NCBI RefSeq assembly: GCF_040645195.1
Contig: NZ_JBEYXW010000002.1
Coordinates: 360,734 to 424,733, forward strand
Length of the DNA: 64,000 bases
Source: Prauserella_A sp040645195
GTDB taxonomy: Bacteria; Actinomycetota; Actinomycetes; Mycobacteriales; Pseudonocardiaceae
Direction: 5' to 3'
The notes under the pieces were generated by a model. The model was not told where the DNA came from. It was given only the letters and a program-made list of their open reading frames with translations, and made no database searches. A program made the position numbers and the translations under genes. Numbering within the stretch: the stretch's first letter is position 1; each line of letters begins with the position of its first letter. Shown here in pieces: positions 8,067 to 16,439 of this stretch.

Positions 8067-8686
8067 CACATCACGACGACCCGTTCGCCCGTACCTACAA
8101 CACCGCGTGCGAGTGGCTGGCGACCGTGGCACAGGCGCTGGGCACCCGGGACCGCCGGTTCACCTACCGGGTACTGCGCGCCTGGCTGCATGTCCTGCGT
8201 GACCGGCTCACCGTCGAGGCGGCCGCGCATTTCGCCGCCCAGCTACCGGAACTGTTGCGCGGCACCTTCTACGACGGCTGGGTCCCGAGCAAGCAGCCAC
8301 AGCGTTTCAGCGTCGAGGAGTGCATCACGCGAGTCTCGACCGAGGCCACTGTGCGCCGCGCCGATGTGCGGCAGGTGATCGGAGGCGTGACCACGGGAAT
8401 GCGGGAGCTGCTTTCGACCGGGGCCCTCGACCATGCGCTGGACCAGTTGCCGAAGGACCTGCGCGAGCTGTTCACCGGCGCGCAGCTGCCGGCCACCCCG
8501 CTGCCGGCCGAGCCGGGGCTGGCCGACCAGCTGCGGGGTGTCCGCGACGACGTGGAGCTGCTCGCCGACGCCGTCGCCACCCTCGCCAGGGGACTGGCGG
8601 AGAACTCGGCGAGCCCGCCCCTCGGCGAGCGCGGCGCGGAAGCCGCCAGGACCGTCAAGCGGATCATGCTCGCCCGCCAATCCTGA
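8063..8686 (+). CDS. DUF2267 domain protein
   Basis: A 207-residue protein whose first 140 residues fit DUF2267 (WLATVAQALGTRDRRFTYRVLRAWLHVLRDRLTVE...HFAAQLPELLRGTFYDGW), a helical domain of unknown function often found with hypoxia or stress genes. The C-terminal 60 residues are a low-complexity, helical tail. The start overlaps the stop of the phosphoribosyltransferase fusion by 4 nt, so the two are translationally coupled. Confidence 0.82.
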   Translation: MTHHDDPFARTYNTACEWLATVAQALGTRDRRFTYRVLRAWLHVLRDRLTVEAAAHFAAQLPELLRGTFYDGWVPSKQPQRFSVEECITRVSTEATVRRADVRQVIGGVTTGMRELLSTGALDHALDQLPKDLRELFTGAQLPATPLPAEPGLADQLRGVRDDVELLADAVATLARGLAENSASPPLGERGAEAARTVKRIMLARQS

Positions 8687-8705
8687 TGCGGGGCTACTAC
8701 AGCCG

Positions 8706-9845
8706 TCATTCCGCCCTTGCCCAGGCGGCGGCAAGGCGGACCTTGCCGCGGGTCTGCATCAGCGAGCCGGAGTAGATCCGGCTTGCCAGCAGCACGATCA
8801 GTACCACCGTCGCGGCCAGCAGGGCGAGCGCCACCGGAGCCTCCCACACCTGCGCCTGGCCCGCGAACATCCGGACCGGCATGGCGATCGCGGAGGAGAA
8901 GGGCACATAGGACAGTACATTGAGGACAGTGCTGTTGTCGGAGAAGAACATCACCGCGAAGTACGGGCCCATCACCAGGAGCATGACCACGCTCATGCTG
9001 GAGCCGAGGTCCTCCTGGCGGCTGACGAGCGACCCCGCGACCGCCCACATCGCGGCGAGCAGGACGAACCCGACGCACAGGAACGGCACGAACCAGCCGA
9101 GTGCGGGCGCGACGATCGACAGCAGCTCACTGAGCCCGCCGACCTGCAGTGCGATCATCCCCGCCAACGCCACCACGACCGCCTGACCGAGCGTCAGCAG
9201 CGTGTGCCCCAGGATCTTGCCGGCGAGCAGCGCCCGCACCGGAACCGTCGCGACGAGGATCTCCACCACCCGCGTCTGCTTCTCCGTGACGGTGCTCTGG
9301 GCGATGGCGGCACCCCCCATGCCGAACATCATGAACAGCAAGGCGAACACCATGATGACGAGCTGGCGCTCACCCGCGCTGACGTCGGCGCGCTCCAGCA
9401 GATCGACCGGCGGCACGGTGCCCAGCGCGGCGACCACTTCGTCGGGGACGTCGGACAACCCGACGATCCGCAGGCCGGTCGCGGACTCCCCGGTCGTGTC
9501 CGGTACCACCGCGGCGTCGACCTCGTCGGCGCGCACGAGCTCCTCGGCCGCAGCGGTATCGGCGACCTCCCGCACCTCCCAGCCCGTCCCGGCGAGCGCC
9601 GACGCCGCCTGCGAACCGGCAGCGGCAACGCTGGGCTGCCCGCCGCCGAACACCGACGGCAGGATGGTCAACGCGAACAGGCCGACGACCAGGACCCCGA
9701 GGCCGATCCAGAATCCCTTCATCCGCAGGAAGCTCATGATCTCCCGCTCGGCGACAAGCCGGGTCGCCGAGACGAACGAGACGCCGGGCTCGGGCTGCTC
9801 GTGCTGTGGACCCGCGTGCCGGATACCGCGCTCTGCGGTCGTCAT
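8706..9845 (-). CDS. ABC-2 type exporter permease (NatB/YhaP-like)
   Basis: Membrane permease of 379 residues: one N-terminal membrane segment (about 30-55, GFWIGLGVLVVGLFALTIL), a large extracytoplasmic domain, then five to six C-terminal membrane helices, which is the ABC-2 layout. Start MTTAERG at 9845 lies 1 base after the stop of the upstream ATPase gene. Together they form a NatAB-like exporter (sodium, antibiotic or lipid-linked substrates are all possible). The upstream sensor kinase/response regulator pair suggests induction by an envelope or drug signal. Confidence 0.85.
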   Translation of the reverse strand: MTTAERGIRHAGPQHEQPEPGVSFVSATRLVAEREIMSFLRMKGFWIGLGVLVVGLFALTILPSVFGGGQPSVAAAGSQAASALAGTGWEVREVADTAAAEELVRADEVDAAVVPDTTGESATGLRIVGLSDVPDEVVAALGTVPPVDLLERADVSAGERQLVIMVFALLFMMFGMGGAAIAQSTVTEKQTRVVEILVATVPVRALLAGKILGHTLLTLGQAVVVALAGMIALQVGGLSELLSIVAPALGWFVPFLCVGFVLLAAMWAVAGSLVSRQEDLGSSMSVVMLLVMGPYFAVMFFSDNSTVLNVLSYVPFSSAIAMPVRMFAGQAQVWEAPVALALLAATVVLIVLLASRIYSGSLMQTRGKVRLAAAWARAE

Positions 9846-9846
9846 C

Positions 9847-10743
9847 TCAGATCGCCTCCTTGAAAATCTGGTCCAGCGAGGGAAGAACGGGGGTGAAGCT
9901 GTGGACCTCGCCCCGGCCGAGCGCGGCACGCAGCACATGCTGTGCGGTGCGCTCAGGCCCCATGGCGTCGTCGGCGACGTCGAACACCGCGCGGGGACCG
10001 TCCAGCTCGACGACCCGCACGCCAGGAAGATCGCGCAGCCACCCCGCGTCAGCGTCCACGACGAGCTCGAACCGGGGTGTGCCGTAGCGCCTGCGGAGCT
10101 CCTCCCGCTCACCGCTGGCGGCGATCGCACCCCGGGAGATGATCACCACGTCGTCGCAGAGCTTCTCCACGACCGCGAGCTGGTGGCTGGAGAACAGCAC
10201 CGGAACACCGCCCACGGCCCGCTCGCGTAGGACCCCGAGCACGGTCTCGACGGCGATCGGGTCGAGGCCGGAGAACGGCTCGTCGAGGATCAGTGCGGCA
10301 GGCTCATGGACCAGCGCGGCGGCGATCTGCACCCGCTGCTGGTTACCCAGCGACAGCGCCTCCAGCTTGTCGTTCGCGCGCTCGGTCAGTTCCAGCTTCT
10401 CCAGCAGGTCATCGGTGTTCCGGCGGGCCGCCGCCCTGCTCAGTCCGTGCAGCTGCGCGAACCAGGCGATCTGCTCGGCGATCCGCATCTTCGGGTACAG
10501 GCCGCGTTCCTCCGGCATGTAGCCGAACCGCTGCCGCACCGCCTGAGTCACCGGCTTTCCCTGCCAGGTAACGGTTCCGCCGTGCGCGGCCAGCACCCCC
10601 AGTATGATCCGCATCGTTGTGGTCTTGCCGGAACCGTTGGCCCCCAGAAACCCCGTCATCCGGCCCGGCTGAACCTCGAACGACACCCCGTCGAGGACGC
10701 GGTGCTCGCCGAAGCTCCTGCTGATCGTGCTCACCTGCAACAT
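9847..10743 (-). CDS. ABC transporter ATPase (NatA-like)
   Basis: A 298-residue ATPase with Walker A GANGSGKTT (about residue 33-41), signature LSLGNQQR (about 132-139; the usual GG is GN), Walker B ALILDEPFSGLD and the H-loop SSHQL. The C-terminal extension of about 90 residues is typical of the NatA/DrrA exporters. It pairs with the permease one base downstream. Confidence 0.92.
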   Translation of the reverse strand: MLQVSTISRSFGEHRVLDGVSFEVQPGRMTGFLGANGSGKTTTMRIILGVLAAHGGTVTWQGKPVTQAVRQRFGYMPEERGLYPKMRIAEQIAWFAQLHGLSRAAARRNTDDLLEKLELTERANDKLEALSLGNQQRVQIAAALVHEPAALILDEPFSGLDPIAVETVLGVLRERAVGGVPVLFSSHQLAVVEKLCDDVVIISRGAIAASGEREELRRRYGTPRFELVVDADAGWLRDLPGVRVVELDGPRAVFDVADDAMGPERTAQHVLRAALGRGEVHSFTPVLPSLDQIFKEAI

Positions 10744-10826
10744 AGTCCGGAAGACTAGGACAGAGCCTGCTCCCCCGTCGTCCGGCAGGAGACCGATCCG
10801 GCGGGTCCTCCTCGCGAAGGACCCGG

Positions 10827-11498
10827 CTACGCGCCGCGGGGCGCGACGATGCCGTTCTCGTAGGAGTAGACCACCGCGTGTGTCCGGTCGCGCAGGCCGA
10901 GTTTGCTCAGAATGCGGGACACGTGCGTCTTCACCGTCGTCTCGCCGACGAACAGCTCGGCCGCGATCTCGGCGTTGCTGGCGCCCCGAGCCAGCAACAC
11001 GAGCACGTCGAACTCCCGGTCGGTCAGCTCGGGTGGCCGGTGGGCAGGCAGCGCGGGCCCTGGTGTGCTGAACCGCGCGATCACGCGGCGCGTGACCTCC
11101 GGTGACAACAGCGCGTCGCCGCGGGCGACGATCCGGACCGCGTCGATCAGGTCCTCCGGTGCGGCGTTCTTGAGCAGGAAACCGCTCGCACCGGCGCGCA
11201 ACGCCGCAAAGAGGTAGTCCTCGCGGTCGAACGTGGTGAGGATGACGACCTTCGCACCGGCTCCCGGCGCGGACTGGTCGAGGATGCGCTCGGTGGCCGC
11301 GAGCCCGTCGAGGCGGGGCATCTGGACATCCATCAGCACCACGTCGGGCTGCTCCCGCGCCACGACGTCCACGGCCTCCGCGCCGTCGCGGGCCTCGCCG
11401 ACGACCTCGATGCCGTCCTCCGCACCGAGAATGACCCGGAAACCGGCCCGCACCAGGTCCTGGTCATCGGCGAGTACCACTCGCAGGGCCCCCGTCAT
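10827..11498 (-). CDS. NarL/LuxR-type response regulator
   Basis: Receiver domain (residues 1-120) with the acidic pair ADDQ and phospho-Asp in VVLMDVQMP, and a C-terminal LuxR HTH (ELTDREFDVLVLLARGASNAEIAAELFV...VKTHVSRILSKL). The ATG at 11498 has GAGGGGAC just upstream and is preferred over a GTG 12 bases earlier. It lies 8 bases after the kinase gene and partners it. Likely target: the ABC exporter genes downstream. Confidence 0.93.
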   Translation of the reverse strand: MTGALRVVLADDQDLVRAGFRVILGAEDGIEVVGEARDGAEAVDVVAREQPDVVLMDVQMPRLDGLAATERILDQSAPGAGAKVVILTTFDREDYLFAALRAGASGFLLKNAAPEDLIDAVRIVARGDALLSPEVTRRVIARFSTPGPALPAHRPPELTDREFDVLVLLARGASNAEIAAELFVGETTVKTHVSRILSKLGLRDRTHAVVYSYENGIVAPRGA

Positions 11499-11506
11499 AC
11501 GTCCCC

Positions 11507-12832
11507 TCACTCCTTACCGTTCACACTGTCCGCAATGGACGAATCGGGCATCGCGGACGGGAACCGTGCCCTGACACGGAAGCCGGTGCCCTGCCGCGGC
11601 CCCGCTTCCAGCTCACCGCCGTGCACCGCGACCCGCTCCTGCATGCCCAGCAGGCCGAACCCGGAGCCGCGCTGCCTGGCGGCAGCCGCGCCGAGCCCGT
11701 CGTCGGTCACCTCGACCTCCAGCGAGGTGTCGAGGAAACGCACCCGCACATCGGCCGTCCTGGCGCGGGAATGCTTGACGACGTTGGTGAGTGCCTCCTG
11801 CACCACCCGGTACGCCGAGAGCGCCACACCGTCCGGCACCGCCCGCGGTTCGCCGAAGGTGCCGTGGCGCACGTCGAGCCCGGCCGCACCGGCCGCGGTC
11901 ACCAGCTCCGGTAGCTGCTCGAGGCCGGGTGAGGCGGAGTGTTCCGCGTCGGCCGCGGGCGCGTCGGCGGGCTCCGCGCGCAGCACGCCGAGCAGCGAGC
12001 GCAGCTCGCCGATCGCTGTGCGCGCGGTCTCCTCCACGGTGTGCAGTGCCGAGCGGGCGAGGTCGTGGTCGGTGTCGAACACCCGGCGCGCGGCGCCCGC
12101 CTGCACGCCCATCACCGACACATGGTGTGCCACGACGTCGTGCAGGTCGCGGGCAATGCGCACCCGTTCGGCGACGACGGCGCCACGCAGGTTCTGTTCC
12201 TGGGAGTCGCGCAGCTCGCGCGCACGCTGTGCGAGCTCAGCCTCCCTGCGCGCCGAGACCCATGCGATGTTGCCGAAGACGTAGGCGGCGCCAAAGAACA
12301 CGAGGTTGAACCCGATGCTGTAGAGCACGGACGCCAGCACCGGATCGAGCGGGCCGGCCACCATGCCGAAGTCGGGGCGGGGATCGAGCAGGAACCGGGC
12401 GAGCCCGTACCCGAGCCAGGTGAACATCGCCACGACCACACCGATCCGCGCCCACCGGGCGGCCATGCGGTTGCGTTCCCAGGCGCCTGCGGTGTAGATC
12501 GCGAGAAACAGTGCGACCGCCGGAGTGAAGGTGTCGCCGTTCTGCCGGAACTGCCCGGCAATGAACATCGCGCCCACCACGATCAGCACCGGGACCGGGA
12601 ACCTCCGGCGCACGACCAGCGGCACGGCGAGCGCGGCACCCCACAGCAGCTGTTCGGACAGCGACGGAGCCACTCCCAACGGGAAAGGACCCATGCTGTT
12701 GATGAGCATCGTCCCCACCATCGCGCCGGCGAACACGGCGAGCGCCACCCAGACGTCCCACCGCTGCTCGGCCGCGGTCGGCCGCGGCCGGCGCCAGCTG
12801 GCCCAGTCCGGCTCCGGCTCAGCCCGTGACAT
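11507..12832 (-). CDS. sensor histidine kinase (HisKA_3, DesK/LiaS-like)
   Basis: About five or six membrane helices in residues 25-200 (AVFAGAMVGTMLINSMG, LLWGAALAVPLVV, VLIVVGAMFIAG, VALFLAIYTAGA, IGVVVAMFTWLGYGL, VLYSIGFNLVFFGAAYVFG). A HisKA_3 domain with phospho-His in ARDLHDVVAHHVSVM follows, then a HATPase_c with DDGLGAAAA and GFGLLGMQERV. ATG 12832 is used; GTG 12838 is an alternative. It heads a kinase-regulator-ABC exporter operon, and a TetR-type operator lies 32 bases upstream of its start. Confidence 0.92.
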   Translation of the reverse strand: MSRAEPEPDWASWRRPRPTAAEQRWDVWVALAVFAGAMVGTMLINSMGPFPLGVAPSLSEQLLWGAALAVPLVVRRRFPVPVLIVVGAMFIAGQFRQNGDTFTPAVALFLAIYTAGAWERNRMAARWARIGVVVAMFTWLGYGLARFLLDPRPDFGMVAGPLDPVLASVLYSIGFNLVFFGAAYVFGNIAWVSARREAELAQRARELRDSQEQNLRGAVVAERVRIARDLHDVVAHHVSVMGVQAGAARRVFDTDHDLARSALHTVEETARTAIGELRSLLGVLRAEPADAPAADAEHSASPGLEQLPELVTAAGAAGLDVRHGTFGEPRAVPDGVALSAYRVVQEALTNVVKHSRARTADVRVRFLDTSLEVEVTDDGLGAAAARQRGSGFGLLGMQERVAVHGGELEAGPRQGTGFRVRARFPSAMPDSSIADSVNGKE

Positions 12833-12863
12833 CAACACGCGCCATAGCTTGCCACCCTCGCTC

Positions 12864-12884
12864 TAACGGCACCACGTGCCACTA
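12864..12884. promoter_or_regulatory. inverted-repeat operator, copy 1 (TetR target)
   Basis: GGCAC-CAC-GTGCC with flanking TAAC on the left and ACTA on the right. The same element, with a different 3-base centre (GCA), occurs at 13669-13689. The two copies sit on either side of the TetR gene, each about 30 bases before a minus-strand start (kinase gene here, TetR gene there). Confidence 0.7.
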
Positions 12885-12895
12885 AGGTGGGAGGA

Positions 12896-13642
12896 TCATT
12901 CAGCTTCCGCCCGTCTCAGTGCCGCGTTGATCTCGTTGACCACGTCGGGCAGGGCTGCGGAGCTGCGCAGCACGGCCACCACCGTCTCGCCGGCGTCCTG
13001 CCGGGCCGTGCCACCGGCGGGCGGGAACGCCTCGACGACGAGCCGGAATGCCTGCTCGGCATCGGCGTGTGCGTCGCCGGCGCCGCCGCTGCGCAGCCAT
13101 CGCCGGAGGACGTGGTTGTGCGCGGCGGCGACCGCGGCGGCGATCACCGAGCCACGGAGGTCGGCGAGCGGGTCGCCGACGCGCTCGAACCGGCCGCGCA
13201 GGTAGCCGGCGAGCACGCGCTGGTACTGGTCGACGCTCGCCACTTCCTTGTCCCGCAGGGAACGCACGGTGCGGGTGAGCGCGTAGCGCTTGACCGACAC
13301 GTCGGGGTCGGCGAGGTAGAAGTCGAGTACGAGGCTCACGCCCGCGCAGGCGACCTCCACTGGGTTCCGTGTCTCGTCGGCGCCGGCGAAGAGCCGCTCG
13401 ATGTCCTGCAGCACTTCCTCGTGGTTGGGGAAGATGGCGTCCTCCTTCGACCGGAAGTACCGGAAGAAGGTGCGCCGGCCGACCCCGGCCGCTGAGGCGA
13501 TCTCGTCGACGGTGGTCGCGTCGTAGCCCTGCTTCAGGAACAGGTCGATCGCGGCCACGGTGAGCGCATGGCGCAGCCTGCGCCGGCCTGCCATGGTCCG
13601 GCCGGCGCGTGGCCGGGGCGCCGGCTGCGACTCCTCGAGCAT
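12896..13642 (-). CDS. TetR family regulator
   Basis: N-terminal HTH at about residues 25-75 (LTVAAIDLFLKQGYDATTVDEIASAAGVGRRTFFRYF) and a ligand-binding helical domain after it, 248 residues. The first ATG (13642) gives a 20-residue basic tail before the HTH; the ATG at residue 17 is an alternative. Operator-like inverted repeats flank the gene, so it probably represses itself and the sensor-kinase/ABC-exporter operon just downstream on the same strand. A gene on the other strand (13740) shares its upstream region. Confidence 0.9.
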   Translation of the reverse strand: MLEESQPAPRPRAGRTMAGRRRLRHALTVAAIDLFLKQGYDATTVDEIASAAGVGRRTFFRYFRSKEDAIFPNHEEVLQDIERLFAGADETRNPVEVACAGVSLVLDFYLADPDVSVKRYALTRTVRSLRDKEVASVDQYQRVLAGYLRGRFERVGDPLADLRGSVIAAAVAAAHNHVLRRWLRSGGAGDAHADAEQAFRLVVEAFPPAGGTARQDAGETVVAVLRSSAALPDVVNEINAALRRAEAE

Positions 13643-13668
13643 GGACAGAACCTAACAGGCCATCTTGC

Positions 13669-13689
13669 TAACGGCACGCAGTGCCACTA
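13669..13689. promoter_or_regulatory. inverted-repeat operator, copy 2 (TetR target)
   Basis: GGCAC-GCA-GTGCC, identical in arms and flanks (TAAC left, ACTA right) to the copy at 12864-12884. It lies 27 bases upstream of the TetR start and 51 bases upstream of the divergent gene at 13740. Confidence 0.7.
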
Positions 13690-13739
13690 GAGTTATCGAG
13701 CACGGGACAGTGCAGTGCCACCGGCGGAAGGTGAGACTC

Positions 13740-14258
13740 ATGAGCATCGATCAGCGGGTGGTACCGGACGTCGTTCCGCAGTTGGATTACCGTGGGCTGT
13801 TCGGCTGGCCGGTGCGCTGGCACAACGGTGAGTTGATGCTCGTGACTGGTTCCGGGATCGGCGCCGTGACCGTACCGAAGGCACTGGCCGACCGCGTACT
13901 GGACAGCCTCGCCCGCCAGGGCTGCTCCGGCCCGGCCGTCAACGTACCCACGAAACGCGGCACCGTCGTGATGCTGCTGGTGGAGACCGACGCTCTGACC
14001 TTCGACGACACTCCCCTGCCCGAGGGCGTTCAGGTGCTGCCGACGGGCAGCGGAGTTCCGTTGCCCGGCAATGGACCCGGCAACCTAGCACGCTGGCTGG
14101 TCGCACCGGATGAGCACCAACGGTGGCTCCCGAGCCTGGCCGCCGTGCTGGCGAGCATCCGTTCGGTGGCTCGCGGCGGCCCTGCCCGCGAGCCACGCTG
14201 GGACCACAAGGGCTTGACCACCGTGCGCCCCAGGACAAGACGGACAGCGATTGAGTAG
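13740..14258 (+). CDS. hypothetical protein
   Basis: A 172-residue protein not recognised. It opens with a conserved-looking block (LDYRGLFGWPVRWHNGELMLVTGSG), then alternating strands and helices, and ends in a basic tail (about residues 145-172, RSVARGGPAREPRWDHK and a run of Arg). No signal peptide or membrane helix. ATG 13740 follows GGAAGGTGAGACTC, a good RBS. It is divergent to TetR and shares the second operator, so it may belong to the same regulon. Confidence 0.6.
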   Translation: MSIDQRVVPDVVPQLDYRGLFGWPVRWHNGELMLVTGSGIGAVTVPKALADRVLDSLARQGCSGPAVNVPTKRGTVVMLLVETDALTFDDTPLPEGVQVLPTGSGVPLPGNGPGNLARWLVAPDEHQRWLPSLAAVLASIRSVARGGPAREPRWDHKGLTTVRPRTRRTAIE

Positions 14259-14260
14259 CG

Positions 14261-15496
14261 TCACTTGGGTTTGTCGTCTGTCGCATTCGGACTGTTCCTA
14301 GCCGAAGGTGGGTCGTGGAGTGGTTCGGGGTTGCTGGTGTAGGTGTAGCCGCTGGGTGTGGTGACGGTGACGACTCCCGTGTCCGGGTGTAGTCGGTAGG
14401 TCCACCCGGGACGGTCCTTGAGGCGGTGGTGTCGCCGACACAGGTTGATCAGATTCGCCTGACCTGTGGGTCCCCGCCTGCTCCACGGGATGTGGTGGTC
14501 GTTGTCGCCGCAATGCGCCGGCCGGTGGCACGATGGGAAGCGGCATTCGCGATCCCGCACCCGCACGAACTCGTCGGTGACCGCCGGTGGCCGATACCGT
14601 TGTCGCCCGACGTCCACCGGCGCCCCAGTGAGTGGATCGGTGACAATCCGCCTCCAGGTCGAGGACGGCTGGTGCGCGATCTGCCGCGCCACGCCAGCCG
14701 GAATGGGCCCATATCCGGCCAACTGAGCGGGATCGTCGTTCAACCCGGCGAGGGTCGCAAGGTCGACGTAGACGTGCACATCGGCTTTCGCCCCCGAACC
14801 ACTGGCATTTGAGCCGAGCAGGAGTTCAGCGAACACGTCGGCCCGAAGTTGGTCGAGGGTGCGCGATTCGTTGGTACCACGCAAGGTACGGGCCATCCGA
14901 TCAATCCGCGCATACACGGATGAAGCAACCTCAGCGGGCAGGTCAGCGAGCAGGGTGGACATCCCATCCTCGCCTGGCAGCAACTGCACCGACCGTTCCG
15001 CCCGACAGTGGTCCGCCCGCAGGGCAGCACCCTCAGGATCGGCCTTCAAAGCCCAATAGGACGCAACCCGCCGAACCTGATGCGGATTCTTACCCCCAAG
15101 CTTGGGGGCGACAGTCGAGTCAACCTCCCGAGCCTGCTCATCATTGAGCCAAGCGGTAGCGCTAGCAACTTTCGATGCGCGGTAGGAATCGACAACACCG
15201 GACTCCATAGCAGCCAAAGTCTCCGGCAGCCGATGGACCAGGACAGTCGACAGATCCAAGACCCGCCGAGCGTGCTGCTCACCAACCGACAACAACAACG
15301 CCAACTCAGCAGCCACATCAGGAGCACGCCCCCGATCCTCATCCAGCGCATCGAAGGCCCGATGCAACGAGGCATCAACCCACATCTTGAGCCGATTCAA
15401 CGCCAAGATCCGATCCGGAATCTGCTGGTGTCGCGAGAAATCCCCCACGAACCGATCATACCGCAATGCGTAGACCACTACAAGGAAACTTGACAA
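14261..15496 (-). CDS. DUF222-HNH endonuclease (13E12 repeat family)
   Basis: Residues 1-270 fit DUF222 (VDASLHRAFDALDEDRGRAPDVAAELALLLSVGEQHARR...). Residues about 320-375 form an HNH nuclease domain: CRFPSCHRPAHCGDNDHHIPWSRRGPT... NLINLCRRHHRLKD, with the Cys pairs and His residues of the zinc-HNH motif intact. The family is the 13E12 repeat group, abundant and probably mobile in actinobacteria. Start codon uncertain: TTG 15496, GTG 15478 and GTG 15448 are possible. Its 5' edge touches the first of two long direct repeats (15491), linking the gene to a local rearrangement. Confidence 0.85.
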   Translation of the reverse strand: MSSFLVVVYALRYDRFVGDFSRHQQIPDRILALNRLKMWVDASLHRAFDALDEDRGRAPDVAAELALLLSVGEQHARRVLDLSTVLVHRLPETLAAMESGVVDSYRASKVASATAWLNDEQAREVDSTVAPKLGGKNPHQVRRVASYWALKADPEGAALRADHCRAERSVQLLPGEDGMSTLLADLPAEVASSVYARIDRMARTLRGTNESRTLDQLRADVFAELLLGSNASGSGAKADVHVYVDLATLAGLNDDPAQLAGYGPIPAGVARQIAHQPSSTWRRIVTDPLTGAPVDVGRQRYRPPAVTDEFVRVRDRECRFPSCHRPAHCGDNDHHIPWSRRGPTGQANLINLCRRHHRLKDRPGWTYRLHPDTGVVTVTTPSGYTYTSNPEPLHDPPSARNSPNATDDKPK

Positions 15497-15606
15497 CGAT
15501 ACCCGGACCGTGGGGAACTGTCGCTAGTAGACAGTGGCAAACTCAACCACAGGAGCGACAGTTTCACACGGAGCGCCGAAGGCGTGCCTGAAACCCAACC
15601 ACCCCA
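15491..15606. repeat. direct repeat A, copy 1
   Basis: A segment of about 116 bases repeated at 15776-15893 with few differences. It contains a 10-base inverted repeat (AACTGTCGCT at 15516, AGCGACAGTT at 15554) and a shared tail around GGCGTGCC and CCCAACCACCCC. The left edge coincides with the start of the HNH gene. No protein-coding potential was seen in it. Confidence 0.85.
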
Positions 15607-15653
15607 ACAACTTCCGGCAACCGAACCCGAACCACCCTACCCAGACACATGAG

Positions 15654-15771
15654 TAGCTCCCTGACGGCGGCGACAGTAGCCACCCACTCGACGTTCACCA
15701 CCGACACGATCCGCGAGGCCTGAGAAGCCGGCCGGACAATGCGCTGCCAGGCGTCCTCCCCGGCTCCAAGC
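15654..15771 (-). pseudogene. duplicated internal fragment of the MarR gene
   Basis: This stretch matches positions about 16016-16128 of the neighbouring MarR coding sequence closely by eye, for example GTAGCCACCCACTC and TTCACCACCGACACGAT in both. It lacks the rest of the gene: the 3' end next to the stop is shortened by about 80-90 bases and no HTH part is present. It is a remnant left by a tandem duplication that also copied repeat A. Confidence 0.85.
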
Positions 15772-15775
15772 AACC

Positions 15776-15893
15776 TGACAGCGACACCCGGACCGTGGAG
15801 AAACTGTCGCCAGTAGACAGTGACAAAACCCAAACACAGGAGCGACAGTTTCACACGGCGCGCCGAAGGCGTGCCCGAAACCCAACCACCCCA
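15776..15893. repeat. direct repeat A, copy 2
   Basis: Second copy of the segment at 15491-15606. Its inverted repeat is AAACTGTCGC at 15801 and GCGACAGTTT at 15842. It lies just downstream (in the reading sense) of the intact MarR gene, so it could be that gene's original 3' flank and terminator-like hairpin, with copy 1 generated by duplication. Confidence 0.85.
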
Positions 15894-15911
15894 CCGAATA
15901 ACGGCAACCAC

Positions 15912-16394
15912 CTACCCGGAAAAATGAGCAACGACCCGCGACCGCAAGGACCGCCGTTCAAGCGCAGCGAACATCTCGTCGATCAGCTGACTCATCGAAT
16001 AGGGCAACTCGGCCTCCAGCTCCCTGGCCGCGGCGACCGTAGCCACCCACTCGGCGTTCACCACCGACACGATGCGCGAGGCTTGGGGAGCCAGCCGGAC
16101 GATGCGCTGCCGGGCATCCTCCCCCAGCGACACCGTGACCAGTTCGTCCCTGGCCAGCTGTGTCACGGTCTGGCTCGCCGCGGAATGGGTCACGCCGATC
16201 GCGTCGGCCAGCTCTCGGATCGAGGCCGGACCCGACGTCGCGAGCACCCGCAGGATGGGGGCGTAGCGCAGCCGGAAACCGGGCAGCCCCAGCTCGGCGT
16301 AGACGGCCGCGACCTCGCTGTCCAACAGCTCCAGCAGGCGGCGCAGCCGGGTTCCCAGCAGCTCGGTGGGGTCTGGCCCATGCGTAGAAGTCAC
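15912..16394 (-). CDS. MarR family regulator
   Basis: A 160-residue winged-helix protein: dimerisation helix (ELLGTRLRRLLELLDSEVAAVYAELG), recognition region ASIRELADAIGVTHSAASQTVTQLARDELV, wing SLGEDARQRIVRLAPQ, and C-terminal helices. Start is GTG 16394. It is divergent to the proline iminopeptidase gene, 45 bases apart, with a palindromic AACAG-CA-CTGTT site between, the usual arrangement for a MarR repressor that controls itself and its neighbour. Confidence 0.9.
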   Translation of the reverse strand: MTSTHGPDPTELLGTRLRRLLELLDSEVAAVYAELGLPGFRLRYAPILRVLATSGPASIRELADAIGVTHSAASQTVTQLARDELVTVSLGEDARQRIVRLAPQASRIVSVVNAEWVATVAAARELEAELPYSMSQLIDEMFAALERRSLRSRVVAHFSG

Positions 16395-16405
16395 AGCGCT
16401 AATAT

Positions 16406-16417
16406 AACAGCACTGTT
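16406..16417. promoter_or_regulatory. MarR-type operator
   Basis: AACAGCACTGTT, two 5-base inverted arms with a 2-base centre, in the AT-rich middle of the 45-base divergent region (preceded by TAATAT). The position would block both promoters. Confidence 0.6.
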
Positions 16418-16439
16418 GCATCCGACTGGAAGGAATCCC

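Noticed and set aside
6579..8132. Minus-strand open frame opposite the PRT-hydrolase fusion
   Set aside because: Product has no domain and antisense to a protein with complete catalytic motifs.
15491..16000. Complete insertion sequence or transposase in the repeat area
   Set aside because: No transposase gene and no target-site duplications; the repeats are explained by a local duplication.
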